Origin: an uncultured Cetobacterium sp.
GTDB taxonomy: Bacteria > Fusobacteriota > Fusobacteriia > Fusobacteriales > Fusobacteriaceae
Length of the DNA: 64,000 nt
Assembly: GCA_934085975.1 (NCBI GenBank)
Contig: CAKOHT010000005.1
Coordinates: forward strand, 1-64,000
Direction of reading: 5' to 3'
Shown piece after piece: positions 35,735-45,371 of the stretch. The translations under genes and the position numbers were made by a program. The first letter of the stretch is position 1; the number at the start of each line of letters is the position of its first letter. The notes below the pieces were generated by a model, which saw nothing but the letters and a program-made list of their open reading frames with translations, was not told where the DNA came from and did no database searches.

Positions 35735-36043
35735 TTATTTAACTGCTTTTAATTCTAGTGATATTGTCGGTTTATCCTGATTCTCTTTATAGAATATTAT
35801 AGTTCTTCCAATTATTCCTACAACTTCAGCCTCTATCTGCTCAGCTATTTGATGAGCAATTTCATTTTTTTCCACTTCAGAATTTTGAAGTATTTTTACT
35901 TTGATAAGCTCTCTTGGAATTAATGCTTCTAAAACCCCTTGAGCCAATGTCTCAGAGAACCCTTCTTTTCCCACTCTAAATATTGGCTCTAAATTGTGAG
36001 CTCTCTTTCTTAAAAACGCTCTTTTTTTACTTGTTAAACTCAT
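35735..36043 (-). CDS. yhbY: YhbY-family RNA-binding protein (CRM domain)
   Basis: 102 residues, one CRM domain. Starts LTSKKRAFLRKRAH, with RVGKEGFSE in the GxxG-like loop. Binds pre-50S particles and helps 50S assembly in characterised species. Located between rnj and the DUF212 gene. Confidence 0.93.
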   Translation of the reverse strand: MSLTSKKRAFLRKRAHNLEPIFRVGKEGFSETLAQGVLEALIPRELIKVKILQNSEVEKNEIAHQIAEQIEAEVVGIIGRTIIFYKENQDKPTISLELKAVK

Positions 36044-36073
36044 TTTTTCTCCTCTTTATCTTTAATAATATTT

Positions 36074-37978
36074 TTATACATCCATAATTATTGGCAGAAT
36101 AACTGGGGTTCTCTTTATTCTATTATAGAAAAACTTTCCTGCCACATCTCTAACACTATTTTTTATAACTGTCCAATCTTTTATAGCACTATTTTCAAAC
36201 TCTTTTAATTTTACTTTAATCTGCTCATTGGCCTCGTTTAAAATTTCATCCGAATCTCTAGAATACACAAATCCTCTAGTTACAATATCAGGTCCACTCA
36301 ATACTTTCCCTGTTTCTTTATCTAAAGCGAATACCACAATTACTACTCCATCTTGTGATAGCTGTTGTCTATCCTTTAAAACTATATGCCCTATATCTCC
36401 AACACCAAGTCCATCAACTAACGTTGCTCCCGCATTGACTTTTCCCTTTACTTTTGCACTAGATTTTGTCACTTCCACTTTACTTCCATTGGTTGCTATC
36501 ACGATATTTCCTTTAGGAATCCCAGTTTCTATAGCCGTTTCCTTATGGGCTTTTAACATTTTAAACTCTCCGTGTACCGGCATAAAATGCTTAGGTTTTA
36601 TTAAGTTTAACATCAATTTTTGTTCCTCTTTACTCGCGTGTCCTGAAACGTGTATCCCAGCTATTTTTTTAAATACAACTTCTGCCTCGTATTTTAAAAG
36701 ACTATTTATATTATTAGAAACAGCTCTTTCATTTCCCGGAATAGGTGTCGCCGAAATTATAACAGTATCTCCCTCTTTTACCTTTGTATGTTTATGCATA
36801 TTTTTAGCTATTCTCGATAATGCTGCCATAGGTTCACCTTGAGTTCCTGTACATAGGATAACAACTTTATTATCTCTCATTTTATCAACATCCGATAAAC
36901 TTATCATAATATCTTCTGGAAGCTTCAGATATCCCAATGTAGATGCAATATCAAAAACTTTAATTAAACTTCTTCCATCTATTGCAATCTTTCTTCCATG
37001 TTCATGTGCAATGTTTACAATCTGCTGAAGTCTATGTACATGGGATGCAAAAGCTGCGATTATAATTCTTCCCTTCGCTTTTGTAAACTCCACTTTAAAA
37101 GCTTCTCCTACACTTTTCTCAGATGGAGTAAATCCATCAATTTCTGAGTTTGTGGAATCTGAAAGCAGTAAGTCTACTCCCTCTTCTCCAATTTGAGCAA
37201 GTCTTAAAAAGTCTACTCCATCTCCATCAACAGGCGTTAAATCAATTTTAAAGTCTCCTGTATACATCACTCTTCCCGCTGGAGTTGTGACAACAACCGC
37301 ATAGGCATCCGCTATCGAGTGAGTAACACCTACAAACTCAACTTCAAAATATTTTCCAACCCTAATCTTATCTCTTCCTTTGACTTCTCTCATCTTAGGA
37401 AGTATCTTTGAAACCTCACCACTTTCAAATTTAGCTTTTATCAATGCTAACGTTAACTTTCCTCCGTGAAGTGGTACATTTTTGTCTATTTTTTGATACA
37501 AGTATGGCACCGATCCAATGTGATCCTCATGCCCATGTGTGATAAATAACCCTTTTATTTTATCCTTGTTACTTTCTATATAGCTAAAATCTGGAATAAC
37601 CAAATCTATCCCTAACAGTCCATCATCTGGAAAAGTAACTCCTGAATCAATAATAATGATCTCATCTCTATACTGAACTAAAGTCATATTTTTTCCAATT
37701 TCGTCCAAACCACCTAGAGGAATTACATACATTTTTTCCTCTTTTTCAGTTTTTGATACTGTTTTTTTAGTTTCCTCTTGAATCTCTGCTTTTGTAATCG
37801 GAACTCTTTTTTTTACAACTTGAGTTCTGTCCTGTTGATTTTCTTTTACTTCATCTAAAGTTTTTGTCTCAACAACTGGAGATTTCTCCACCTGTTTTGC
37901 TTTATTATAATATTTTCTTCGTCTTGTTTTTTTCTTTGTTACTTCTTTCTCCTTTTCGACAATATTTTCTAAATTCAT
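36074..37978 (-). CDS. rnj: Ribonuclease J
   Basis: 634 residues. Metallo-beta-lactamase/beta-CASP nuclease with FITHGHEDHIGS near 150, other metal-site parts (VGVTHSIADA, MYTGDFKID), the beta-CASP GTQGEPMAAL near 380 and HVSGHAS near 445. It has 5'-3' exo- and endonuclease activity in relatives. An unusual Lys/Glu/Thr-rich extension of about 80 residues precedes the core. Its ATG overlaps the mrdA stop (ATGA). RNase Y is also encoded in this window. Confidence 0.95.
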   Translation of the reverse strand: MNLENIVEKEKEVTKKKTRRRKYYNKAKQVEKSPVVETKTLDEVKENQQDRTQVVKKRVPITKAEIQEETKKTVSKTEKEEKMYVIPLGGLDEIGKNMTLVQYRDEIIIIDSGVTFPDDGLLGIDLVIPDFSYIESNKDKIKGLFITHGHEDHIGSVPYLYQKIDKNVPLHGGKLTLALIKAKFESGEVSKILPKMREVKGRDKIRVGKYFEVEFVGVTHSIADAYAVVVTTPAGRVMYTGDFKIDLTPVDGDGVDFLRLAQIGEEGVDLLLSDSTNSEIDGFTPSEKSVGEAFKVEFTKAKGRIIIAAFASHVHRLQQIVNIAHEHGRKIAIDGRSLIKVFDIASTLGYLKLPEDIMISLSDVDKMRDNKVVILCTGTQGEPMAALSRIAKNMHKHTKVKEGDTVIISATPIPGNERAVSNNINSLLKYEAEVVFKKIAGIHVSGHASKEEQKLMLNLIKPKHFMPVHGEFKMLKAHKETAIETGIPKGNIVIATNGSKVEVTKSSAKVKGKVNAGATLVDGLGVGDIGHIVLKDRQQLSQDGVVIVVFALDKETGKVLSGPDIVTRGFVYSRDSDEILNEANEQIKVKLKEFENSAIKDWTVIKNSVRDVAGKFFYNRIKRTPVILPIIMDV

Positions 37979-39765
37979 TTCATCTCCTCATTGTAATATT
38001 CCAAATATTTATCCACAAATTTTTTAGCAACTCCTCCAGCGACACGTCCTCCTCCTCCAGCTCCTTCCAATAGAACTGTAAATACAATCTTAGGCTGTTT
38101 ATCTGCCGGAAAATATCCTGCAACAAGAGCATGTGTTTCATCAAATCTCGAGTTTTGAGATGATCCACTCTTTGCCCCTATAACCAATCCAGGGGTTCTT
38201 AATGCTTTCGTAGTTCCATTATCTTTTTCAACAGTATTTATTAATGCTTTATTTAAAACATCATAATACCAGCTCGGATAATTTGTTTCATACAAAACCT
38301 CTGGTTTTATTTCTACTTTCTCATTACCATTCTCCATATAATCTACAACATGAGGCACATAAGCTTTTCCTCTATTTGCAAGACCCATATAAGATACTGC
38401 AACTTGCATAGGTGTTGCCAGAAGATACCCTTGTCCTATTGATAAGATTATTGTATCTCCTTTGAACCACCCTTGTTTAAACCTTTTCTTTTTCCACTTT
38501 TCATTCGGCAATATTCCTGCTCTCTCTCCAAAAACATCTATTTTAGATAGTTTTCCATAACCAAAACTTCCAGCTACATCAACAATTGGTTCATGTCCAA
38601 ATTGATCAGCATACTTGTAATAATATGGATTTACAGATTCCACTATAGATTTTTCAAAATCAACTGTTCCATGTCCACCTTTTTTCCAAGCTCTCCAACT
38701 CCACTTTCCTATACTATAAACGCCATTGTCAAATATTTTTGTTTTCGGATCCAATCCATTATTAAAAAATGCAAAAGCAGAAAACGGCTTGAATACAGAA
38801 CCCGGTGGATACTCTCCTGATATACTTTTATTTGTTAAGGGCTTTCTTGGATCGTTTGTTATTTGATCCCAATCCTCCTGAGAAATTTTAGAACTAAATG
38901 TAGTCAGTGAATATGTCGGATAACTTACCAGTGTTAATACTTTTCCTGTTTGAGCTTCTATTGCCACTAAAGCTCCTGACAAATTTTCCTCTTGGAAAAT
39001 TTGCTCCATATACTTTTGTAATCTCATATCTAAAGATAGATGTAAGTCATACCCTGGGTCTGGTTCCTTACTTTTTTCAATCTTTTGAGCTCTATTTAGA
39101 GCGTTAACCTCAATATAATCATATCCCGGTTTCCCCTTCATTTGAGCGTCATAAATTTTTTCAATTCCAGTTTTTCCCACAATATCTCTTGGAGAATATC
39201 CATCCTCTTTCAAACTTTCATACTCTTTTTCTGTTATTTTTTTTACATACCCAATTGTGTGTGCTGCCAATGAATCATATATATATTTTCTTTTAGAGTA
39301 ACTTTGAACCTCTAAATATGGATAATCTCCAATTTTTTCCATTAACTTGTGTGCTAAATCTAAATCCAAATCTTCGACTAAAATATTTTCTTTAGTATAT
39401 GGTACAATCTCTCCATATTTTATTCTTCTTTGTAAATAATCCTCGCTGTACCCTGTTACTTCACTCATCTCTTTCAACTGATTCTCAGCTACAACCCTTT
39501 GATTCAAATACACCAATCTATACCCCAGTGTATTAGTGACAATTAACTCTCCATTAGAATCATATATGTTTCCTCTTTCTGCATCAATTTTTCTCAATTT
39601 AACTCTATTTTTTTGAGCCAAATAATTATATTTATCTTTTTTTAAAATTTGTAAATATGCCATCCTACTTACTAGTAGTGCAAATACTAGAAAAATAAAA
39701 ACTTTATATATCTCCCCTCTAAATTCGAAACTCTTTCCTAATTTTATTCCAAAACCTTTTTTCAC
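37975..39765 (-). CDS. mrdA: Penicillin-binding protein 2 (elongation transpeptidase)
   Basis: 596 residues. A single N-terminal membrane anchor (about 20-40), a pedestal domain, and a transpeptidase domain with SVFK (active Ser) in PPGSVFKPF near 320 and KSG in GAKSGSS near 535. It crosslinks peptidoglycan along the side wall with the rod system. It starts with GTG, overlapping the stop of the MreD-like gene (GTGA), behind GGAG. Confidence 0.95.
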   Translation of the reverse strand: MKKGFGIKLGKSFEFRGEIYKVFIFLVFALLVSRMAYLQILKKDKYNYLAQKNRVKLRKIDAERGNIYDSNGELIVTNTLGYRLVYLNQRVVAENQLKEMSEVTGYSEDYLQRRIKYGEIVPYTKENILVEDLDLDLAHKLMEKIGDYPYLEVQSYSKRKYIYDSLAAHTIGYVKKITEKEYESLKEDGYSPRDIVGKTGIEKIYDAQMKGKPGYDYIEVNALNRAQKIEKSKEPDPGYDLHLSLDMRLQKYMEQIFQEENLSGALVAIEAQTGKVLTLVSYPTYSLTTFSSKISQEDWDQITNDPRKPLTNKSISGEYPPGSVFKPFSAFAFFNNGLDPKTKIFDNGVYSIGKWSWRAWKKGGHGTVDFEKSIVESVNPYYYKYADQFGHEPIVDVAGSFGYGKLSKIDVFGERAGILPNEKWKKKRFKQGWFKGDTIILSIGQGYLLATPMQVAVSYMGLANRGKAYVPHVVDYMENGNEKVEIKPEVLYETNYPSWYYDVLNKALINTVEKDNGTTKALRTPGLVIGAKSGSSQNSRFDETHALVAGYFPADKQPKIVFTVLLEGAGGGGRVAGGVAKKFVDKYLEYYNEEMK

Positions 39766-40157
39766 TTAGTTGCTCTCCTCATATATAATAAATTAATTAT
39801 AAAATAAATTACTGAAAACAATAATATGTTCACTATTACAAATGGACTTTTTATAAAAAATTTCCACGCTATTATCTGTAAAAGTGAAAGTATATAGAGA
39901 TTTCCAATATTATAATCAAAATTTATAAAATATAGGTAATAAAAAATAATATTTATGCCCACAAACAAAAAAGCAAATGCAGGTTCTCTCGAATGAAGAG
40001 CTAATATAATTGCCAACAACGGAAATAAAAATGCTATTTTTTTATCCTTTCTATAGGATAAATAAGCCAAATAAGGCATTATTAAAAAACCTTTTGATGT
40101 TGTTTGAGGGATGTTATCCAATATAAAAATAAATAAAATTGAGATAAAATCTAGCAT
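39762..40157 (-). CDS. Small membrane protein in the MreD position
   Basis: 131 residues, about five hydrophobic segments, basic C-terminus (YMRRATK). It precedes mrdA as mreD does in many genomes, and its size and topology suit a divergent MreD, but the sequence is too weakly conserved to name. mreB and mreC are not present next to it. The ATG at 40157 lies 5 nt behind AAGGAG; a GTG two codons earlier overlaps that site. Confidence 0.6.
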   Translation of the reverse strand: MLDFISILFIFILDNIPQTTSKGFLIMPYLAYLSYRKDKKIAFLFPLLAIILALHSREPAFAFLFVGINIIFYYLYFINFDYNIGNLYILSLLQIIAWKFFIKSPFVIVNILLFSVIYFIINLLYMRRATK

Positions 40158-40175
40158 TTTCACTCCTTTTTAATT

Positions 40176-41186
40176 CTAATCTATTAAAACATTTATCTTG
40201 TTACTTAAACTATTATTTTCTAACATATTACTTATGTTTAATTTTTTTGCAATTTTTAATGCTGTATAGTAGTCTTCACTGTTGTACTCTATTACAGACT
40301 TATCCAATTTTTTAGAGTCTTCCTTTAAAGTTACATTTTTATATCCAGAGCTCTCCAGCTCTTTTAAAGCTGATTTTGCCTCAGCTGTCGTTCCTTTTAT
40401 TTCAATTTTAAAATCGATATCCTTTTCTTTTCCAAGTATCAGTACAACACTTGCTAAAGTAGGTATATCACTGTCCTCTTTTATTTTGAAATACTTTTCA
40501 TTGACGTTAGCCAATATATTTTCAATGTTTTCTTTACTAATTTCATTAATTTTAATCAAGCTATAATTCGTATTTTTTTCATAGTTAGCCGCTGTATAAG
40601 TCAAAGCTAATTTATTTTTTAAATTCTCTCCAGTTTTTCTAGCGTATCCTCCAACTCCATTTGCATTCAATATATCTACAACTAAATTTTCCGAACCTTT
40701 TAGCTCTCCACCATATAGATCAGCAAATAAAGACTGAGTTCCTGATGTTAAGATATATTTTTTATCATCTATCACCATCTCTGGAATATTTCTTGCATTT
40801 TTTACATTTAAAGCTATTTCACTATACTTTATAACTTTATAGTTCTGAACTTTTTCAGGTAAAAAATTATTTATTGAATCTATCACCATTTTATAGTTTT
40901 TAGAATCCACCAAGTTTTTTATTGTTGTTTCCTTATCGACTTGAACATCAAAGGGTATTTTTACTGCTAATTTATCCTCATACACTACAATGATATTATT
41001 TTTACCTATTATTGCGTATCTTTCCCAGTTTTCTAAATTTTTGTTAGTTTTATTCAAATTATATGTCAAAAACACACCTAAAGCACCTATAACTATTAGT
41101 GCTAATAGTAGTCCTCCCAGAGCTCTTCCTGCTTTTTTCGTTGTTTTCTTTTGTCTACTAAACCCTTTTTCCCTTCTCATTTCCAA
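40176..41186 (-). CDS. LytR_C-domain protein, membrane-anchored
   Basis: 336 residues. Basic N-terminus, one membrane segment (about 22-44), and two probable LytR C-terminal (LytR_C) units. The clearest starts VDILNANGVGGYARKTGENL near 168, and a second candidate occupies about 255-335. LytR_C domains occur in wall-associated proteins. There is no LytR catalytic domain here. A TTG start is favoured because AAGGAG lies 7 nt upstream of it, while the ATG two codons on is 13 nt away. Overlaps mtaB by 29 nt. Confidence 0.75.
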   Translation of the reverse strand: MEMRREKGFSRQKKTTKKAGRALGGLLLALIVIGALGVFLTYNLNKTNKNLENWERYAIIGKNNIIVVYEDKLAVKIPFDVQVDKETTIKNLVDSKNYKMVIDSINNFLPEKVQNYKVIKYSEIALNVKNARNIPEMVIDDKKYILTSGTQSLFADLYGGELKGSENLVVDILNANGVGGYARKTGENLKNKLALTYTAANYEKNTNYSLIKINEISKENIENILANVNEKYFKIKEDSDIPTLASVVLILGKEKDIDFKIEIKGTTAEAKSALKELESSGYKNVTLKEDSKKLDKSVIEYNSEDYYTALKIAKKLNISNMLENNSLSNKINVLID

Positions 41187-42480
41187 TTAGTAACTCCTTT
41201 TCTAAATTTGAAATTTCTACTTTTACTAATTCATTGACACCAACTACCGCCTCTAAAGTTTTTACTCTTAAATAATTTTGGCTATATCCGTATGAACATC
41301 CATCTTCTTTTATTTCTTCAACTAAAACTTCTAGTTCTTTTCCTATATATTTTTCTCTTCTCTCTTTTCCCATCTCTTTTCTTAAATTTTCTAAAATTTC
41401 AGCTCTTTTCTTTTTTATATTTCCATCAATTTTATCTGTAAAAGTATTTGCCAAAGTTTTTTCTCTATCAGAGTACTGAAAAACATGTAAATCTGCAAAT
41501 CCTATACTTTTTATGACATTATACGTATTGCTAAACATCTCATCTGTCTCTCCAGGAAATCCTACAATGACATCCGCTGTATATTCTATACCTTCAACAT
41601 TTTCTCTAAGTTTTAGCAACCTTTCTTGGATAAGCTCTGAACCATAGTTTCTTCTCATTCTTTCTAAAACTGTATTGTCACAAGATTGCAACGATATATG
41701 TAGATGTGGCATTAACTTATTGCTGTTATCTCTCATAATTTGAATAAATCTATCAGATATCTTATCTGGATACATTGACCCTATTCTAACTCTTTCTACA
41801 CCTTCTAATTTTATTACAGTTTCCAAAAGTGTTTCTAAATTAATATCAGAATCCAAATCTTCACCATAAGCACCTAAATTTATTCCAATGATAATGAACT
41901 CTTTGAATCCCTCTTTTGTCAGTACTTCAATCTCTTTGCAGATACTTTCTAAAGAACGAGATCTGCTTTTTCCTCTTCCAAATGGTATCTTGCAGTATGA
42001 ACAAAAATTATTACATCCATCCTGTATTTTTATATATGCTCTTGACATCTCTCTTAAAGTAGCGAATTCATATTCCTCGTACGCTCTTTCTTCAAAAATA
42101 TTCTCTGTTAATACCTTTGATTTTTTATTTTCAATATCTTGGATAAAATCTACTAGACCACTTTTGTTACTATTTCCAACAACAAAATCAATCTCTTCAA
42201 TCTCTAATAGTTCTTTTGAATTTGTTTGAGCATAACACCCTGTAACAATAACAATTGAATTGGGATTCATTTTTTTAGCCCTTCTCAACACATTTCTTGT
42301 TTTTTTGTCGGCTATACTAGTCACCGTACATGAATTGACAATATATATATCTGCCTTATTTTCAAAGCTTTCTTCTTCATACCCTACTTTTATCAATTGA
42401 TTTTTTATACTTTCGCTTTCATATTGATTAACTTTACATCCCAATGTATAGAAAGCTACTTTTTTATTCTTGAAATTCAT
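41158..42480 (-). CDS. mtaB: tRNA t6A37 methylthiotransferase MtaB
   Basis: 440 residues. Radical-SAM enzyme turning t6A37 into ms2t6A. An N-terminal domain with cluster cysteines (LGCKVNQYES, VNSCTVT, VTGCYAQ), the radical-SAM CxxxCxxC in CNNFCSYCKIP near 155, and a TRAM-like end. The start FYTLGCKVNQYE marks the MtaB branch and not MiaB. Acts after TsaC. Overlaps rsmE by 17 nt. Confidence 0.94.
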   Translation of the reverse strand: MNFKNKKVAFYTLGCKVNQYESESIKNQLIKVGYEEESFENKADIYIVNSCTVTSIADKKTRNVLRRAKKMNPNSIVIVTGCYAQTNSKELLEIEEIDFVVGNSNKSGLVDFIQDIENKKSKVLTENIFEERAYEEYEFATLREMSRAYIKIQDGCNNFCSYCKIPFGRGKSRSRSLESICKEIEVLTKEGFKEFIIIGINLGAYGEDLDSDINLETLLETVIKLEGVERVRIGSMYPDKISDRFIQIMRDNSNKLMPHLHISLQSCDNTVLERMRRNYGSELIQERLLKLRENVEGIEYTADVIVGFPGETDEMFSNTYNVIKSIGFADLHVFQYSDREKTLANTFTDKIDGNIKKKRAEILENLRKEMGKERREKYIGKELEVLVEEIKEDGCSYGYSQNYLRVKTLEAVVGVNELVKVEISNLEKELLIGNEKGKRV

Positions 42481-43180
42481 TTACTAATATTCCTCCTACT
42501 ATAATTGAAGCAGTCTCAGCTCTTAGTATTCTTTTCCCCAAAGATACAGGTATCACACCTTTTTTAGTTAAGAACTCGATCTCCTCCCTATCAAATCCCC
42601 CCTCTGGACCAATTATATATAAAACTTTCTTAGGTTTATTTTCAACTCTATTTAAAATACCTCTTAATGAGTTTTTCTCTTCACACTCGTACGGAACAAA
42701 TACCAAATCATATTCCTCATAATCTAATTCCACTAATTTTTTAGGTTCATCAATCTCTACTAATTTGACAGCTTGGCACTGTTTCGTCGCCTCTTTTACA
42801 ACTAAATCCCACTTGTCCTTTTTTTCAGTGATTTTAGCTACACCTCTCTTTGTTAGTAGTGGCGTTATTTTGCTTACTCCAATCTCTGTTAATTTCTGAA
42901 TTGTCAAATCCATTTTATCATTTTTTAAAATTCCAATAGCTGCTTCTATATATACTTCTGATGAAAATTTATCTTCATTTTTTTCTAAAATTTTAGCTTC
43001 AATTATCTTTTTTTCTATATTTAAAACTTCACAAATATATTCATATTCCCCATCTACAGCTCTTATTCTCTCTCCTAATTTTATCCTAAAAGCATTTTTT
43101 AAATGGTTTATATCGTTTTTATCTACTATTTCTATTATTTCATCCGTTATATTCTCCTTAGATATTATAACACTTATCAT
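42464..43180 (-). CDS. rsmE: 16S rRNA m3U1498 methyltransferase
   Basis: 238 residues. SPOUT methyltransferase with the knotted C-terminal motifs IIGPEGGFDREEIEF and LGKRILRAETA. Modifies U1498 of 16S rRNA. An N-terminal PUA-like part precedes it. 9 nt after the Rrf2 regulator, overlapping mtaB. Confidence 0.96.
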   Translation of the reverse strand: MISVIISKENITDEIIEIVDKNDINHLKNAFRIKLGERIRAVDGEYEYICEVLNIEKKIIEAKILEKNEDKFSSEVYIEAAIGILKNDKMDLTIQKLTEIGVSKITPLLTKRGVAKITEKKDKWDLVVKEATKQCQAVKLVEIDEPKKLVELDYEEYDLVFVPYECEEKNSLRGILNRVENKPKKVLYIIGPEGGFDREEIEFLTKKGVIPVSLGKRILRAETASIIVGGILVNEFQE

Positions 43181-43189
43181 TATAAACTC

Positions 43190-43615
43190 CTATATCATAT
43201 CCTTATTTTTTATTAGCTCCGCTAAAGTTGTATCTTCTAGGATTTTAGTCATAGCTATATCTAACTTACTCCAAATACAAGCCGTTGAACATTCATCGTC
43301 CACACAAGAACAATTTTTACTTTTATTGTTCTCATTACAATCGATAACTTTAATTTCATCATCCAATATTTTGTATAATTCATGCAATGTAATATCTCCC
43401 GGCTCCATCGAAAGTTTGTATCCTCCATTCGGTCCTCTTTTTCCTTGAATTATATTTTCATTTTTTAATTTAAATAAAATTTGTTCTAAATATTGCACCG
43501 AAATATCTTCCGATTCCGATATCTCTTTTATCCGAGCTAGGTTCCCTTTCTGAGAAGCCTCAGCTATATATACTAACGCTTTTACTCCGTATCTAACTTT
43601 TGTACTTATTTTCAT
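43190..43615 (-). CDS. Rrf2-family transcriptional regulator (IscR-like)
   Basis: 141 residues. Winged helix starting MKISTKVRYGVKALVYIA, with the recognition part VQYLEQILFKL and GPNGGYKL wing. A Cys-rich loop at about 93-117 (CNENNKSKNCSCVDDECSTAC) has six cysteines, enough for an Fe-S cluster, so it may sense iron-sulfur or redox state. No isc/suf genes are adjacent; it is fourth-from-start within the long operon after DUF445 and ruvB. Confidence 0.9.
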   Translation of the reverse strand: MKISTKVRYGVKALVYIAEASQKGNLARIKEISESEDISVQYLEQILFKLKNENIIQGKRGPNGGYKLSMEPGDITLHELYKILDDEIKVIDCNENNKSKNCSCVDDECSTACIWSKLDIAMTKILEDTTLAELIKNKDMI

Positions 43616-43619
43616 CCTC

Positions 43620-44609
43620 TTACTCCTTTATTCCAAAATGATTATAAGCCTTTTCTGTAACCATTCTACCACGACTAGTTCTTTTTATATAACCAATTTT
43701 AACTAAATAAGGTTCATATACCTCTTCAATTGTTCTTCTGTCCTCTCCTAGCATCAAAGCTAAAGTTTCAACTCCCACTGGACCACCACCATAATTTTCT
43801 ATTATAGCTTTTATGATATCTCTATCTAATTCATCCAATCCTTGTTTATCCACTCCTAAAATGTTCAGCGCTCTTATAGCACTGTTCAAATCAACAACTC
43901 CATTTCCCTTAATTTCGCAATAATCTCTAACTCTTTTTAATAGTCTATTTGCAATTCTTGGAGTTCCTCTACTTCTTAGAGCAATCTCTTTTGCACCTTC
44001 TTCTTCAACTTTTACTCCTAAAATAGCTCCACCTCGCTTTACTATTCCTTCAAGCTCCGCCTCTTTATAGTAATCCATTCTATGTACCACACCAAACCTG
44101 TCTCTAAGAGGTGAGCTCAAAAGTCCAGCTCTAGTTGTAGCACCTATTAATGTAAATGGTGGTAACTCTATTCTTATCGATCTTGCTGATGGTCCTTTTC
44201 CAATAATAATATCCAGCTCTCCATCCTCCATAGCTGGATACAAAATCTCTTCAACTGAAGTATTCAATCTATGTATTTCATCAATAAATAGTATATCATT
44301 CTCCTCCAGTGATGTTAAAATAGCTGCTAAATCTCCTGCTTTATCCAATATCGGTCCCGAAGTTATCTTTAAGTTAACTCCCATTTCAGTAGCTATTACT
44401 CCAGCTAAAGTTGTTTTTCCCAATCCCGGTGGACCATATAAAAGAATATGATCTATGCAGCCACCTCGTTTTTTCGCAGCCTCTATAAAAATGCTCATCT
44501 TTTCTTTGAGTGACTCTTGACCAATGTAATCATTCAATCTTTTTGGTCTGAGGTTTTTTTGAACTTCTCCTTCACATTCCAACTCTTCATTAGAAACTAT
44601 CCTATCCAT
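43620..44609 (-). CDS. ruvB: Holliday junction branch-migration helicase RuvB
   Basis: 329 residues. AAA+ motor with Walker [10 protein letters not shown] at 59-67, Walker [10 protein letters not shown], and the winged C-terminal domain ([23 protein letters not shown]). Drives branch migration with RuvA, which is not in the window. 10 nt after the DUF445 gene. Confidence 0.98.
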   Translation of the reverse strand: MDRIVSNEELECEGEVQKNLRPKRLNDYIGQESLKEKMSIFIEAAKKRGGCIDHILLYGPPGLGKTTLAGVIATEMGVNLKITSGPILDKAGDLAAILTSLEENDILFIDEIHRLNTSVEEILYPAMEDGELDIIIGKGPSARSIRIELPPFTLIGATTRAGLLSSPLRDRFGVVHRMDYYKEAELEGIVKRGGAILGVKVEEEGAKEIALRSRGTPRIANRLLKRVRDYCEIKGNGVVDLNSAIRALNILGVDKQGLDELDRDIIKAIIENYGGGPVGVETLALMLGEDRRTIEEVYEPYLVKIGYIKRTSRGRMVTEKAYNHFGIKE

Positions 44610-44619
44610 TCTTTTCTCC

Positions 44620-45222
44620 TTAAATAAAAACAGTTATCACAAATTGTACAACTCCAATAATTCCACCTAAAATAGCCCCAATTATCTCTATATGCTTCAA
44701 CTCTTTCTTTGCCAAAGAAAAAGTTATCCTCTCTAACTCCTCCAAAGAAAAAGCGTCTACTTTTTCAACTATAATCTCTTTAAAATCAACATTTTTTTCC
44801 AAAGTTTCAAATAACATCTCTATTATTTGTTCTTTATTTTCCATTATTGATTCCTTTATAGTATCCTTTATTTTATTTAAGGCTGACTCATTTAAAAACA
44901 TTGCTATCATTGGAAACCTAGTTGTTATCTCAGAAGCCAACTTTTTTTCTAATATACTATCTATTACTTTTTCCATTTCAATATCTAAATCTGCATTCTC
45001 TAATTTTTTTGTTATATCCTCTAATGATATCAACTCATTTTGAATTGTATCTGCTAAAGTTATCCCAATCTCATGCCTTCTTTTAGGAATTAAACCTTGA
45101 ATTTTAAAAAAAATTAAATTTATCTCTCTATATGGTCTAAATAACATTTTTATTGCAATATAGTTTGTTATCCATCCAATCATGGATCCAATAACTATTA
45201 AAAGTAACGCTTTTACTAACAT
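44620..45222 (-). CDS. DUF445-family membrane protein
   Basis: 200 residues. An N-terminal membrane segment with [18 protein letters not shown], the DUF445 signature, a central amphipathic helical region, and a C-terminal membrane segment ([13 protein letters not shown]). Function unknown. First gene of the long operon behind a good promoter. Confidence 0.88.
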   Translation of the reverse strand: MLVKALLLIVIGSMIGWITNYIAIKMLFRPYREINLIFFKIQGLIPKRRHEIGITLADTIQNELISLEDITKKLENADLDIEMEKVIDSILEKKLASEITTRFPMIAMFLNESALNKIKDTIKESIMENKEQIIEMLFETLEKNVDFKEIIVEKVDAFSLEELERITFSLAKKELKHIEIIGAILGGIIGVVQFVITVFI

Positions 45223-45267
45223 CTTCTCACCTTTTCAATTCCTTATCAATTTTATAAATTATTATTT

Positions 45268-45296
45268 ATTATACCATTTTATACCTATATATCCAA
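45268..45296 (-). promoter_or_regulatory. Promoter of the 19-gene operon
   Basis: TTGGAT (45291-45296), 17-nt spacer and TATAAT (45268-45273) on the minus strand, about 46 nt before the DUF445 start codon and after the rny terminator. Confidence 0.78.
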
Positions 45297-45332
45297 TATA
45301 TTTTTTGACCTTTTCATCTAATAACAATAAGT

Positions 45333-45363
45333 AAAAAAGGAGAAAAACTATATTTTCTCCTTT
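45333..45363 (-). terminator. Intrinsic terminator after rny
   Basis: 11-bp stem AAAGGAGAAAA/TTTTCTCCTTT with a 6-nt loop followed by a T-rich end on the minus strand. Nine nt past the rny stop codon. Confidence 0.9.
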
Positions 45364-45371
45364 CTTATTTT

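Noticed and set aside
36228..36842. 204-codon open frame opposite rnj
   Set aside because: Entirely inside RNase J on the opposite strand, no ribosome binding site, composition typical of antisense of a conserved gene.
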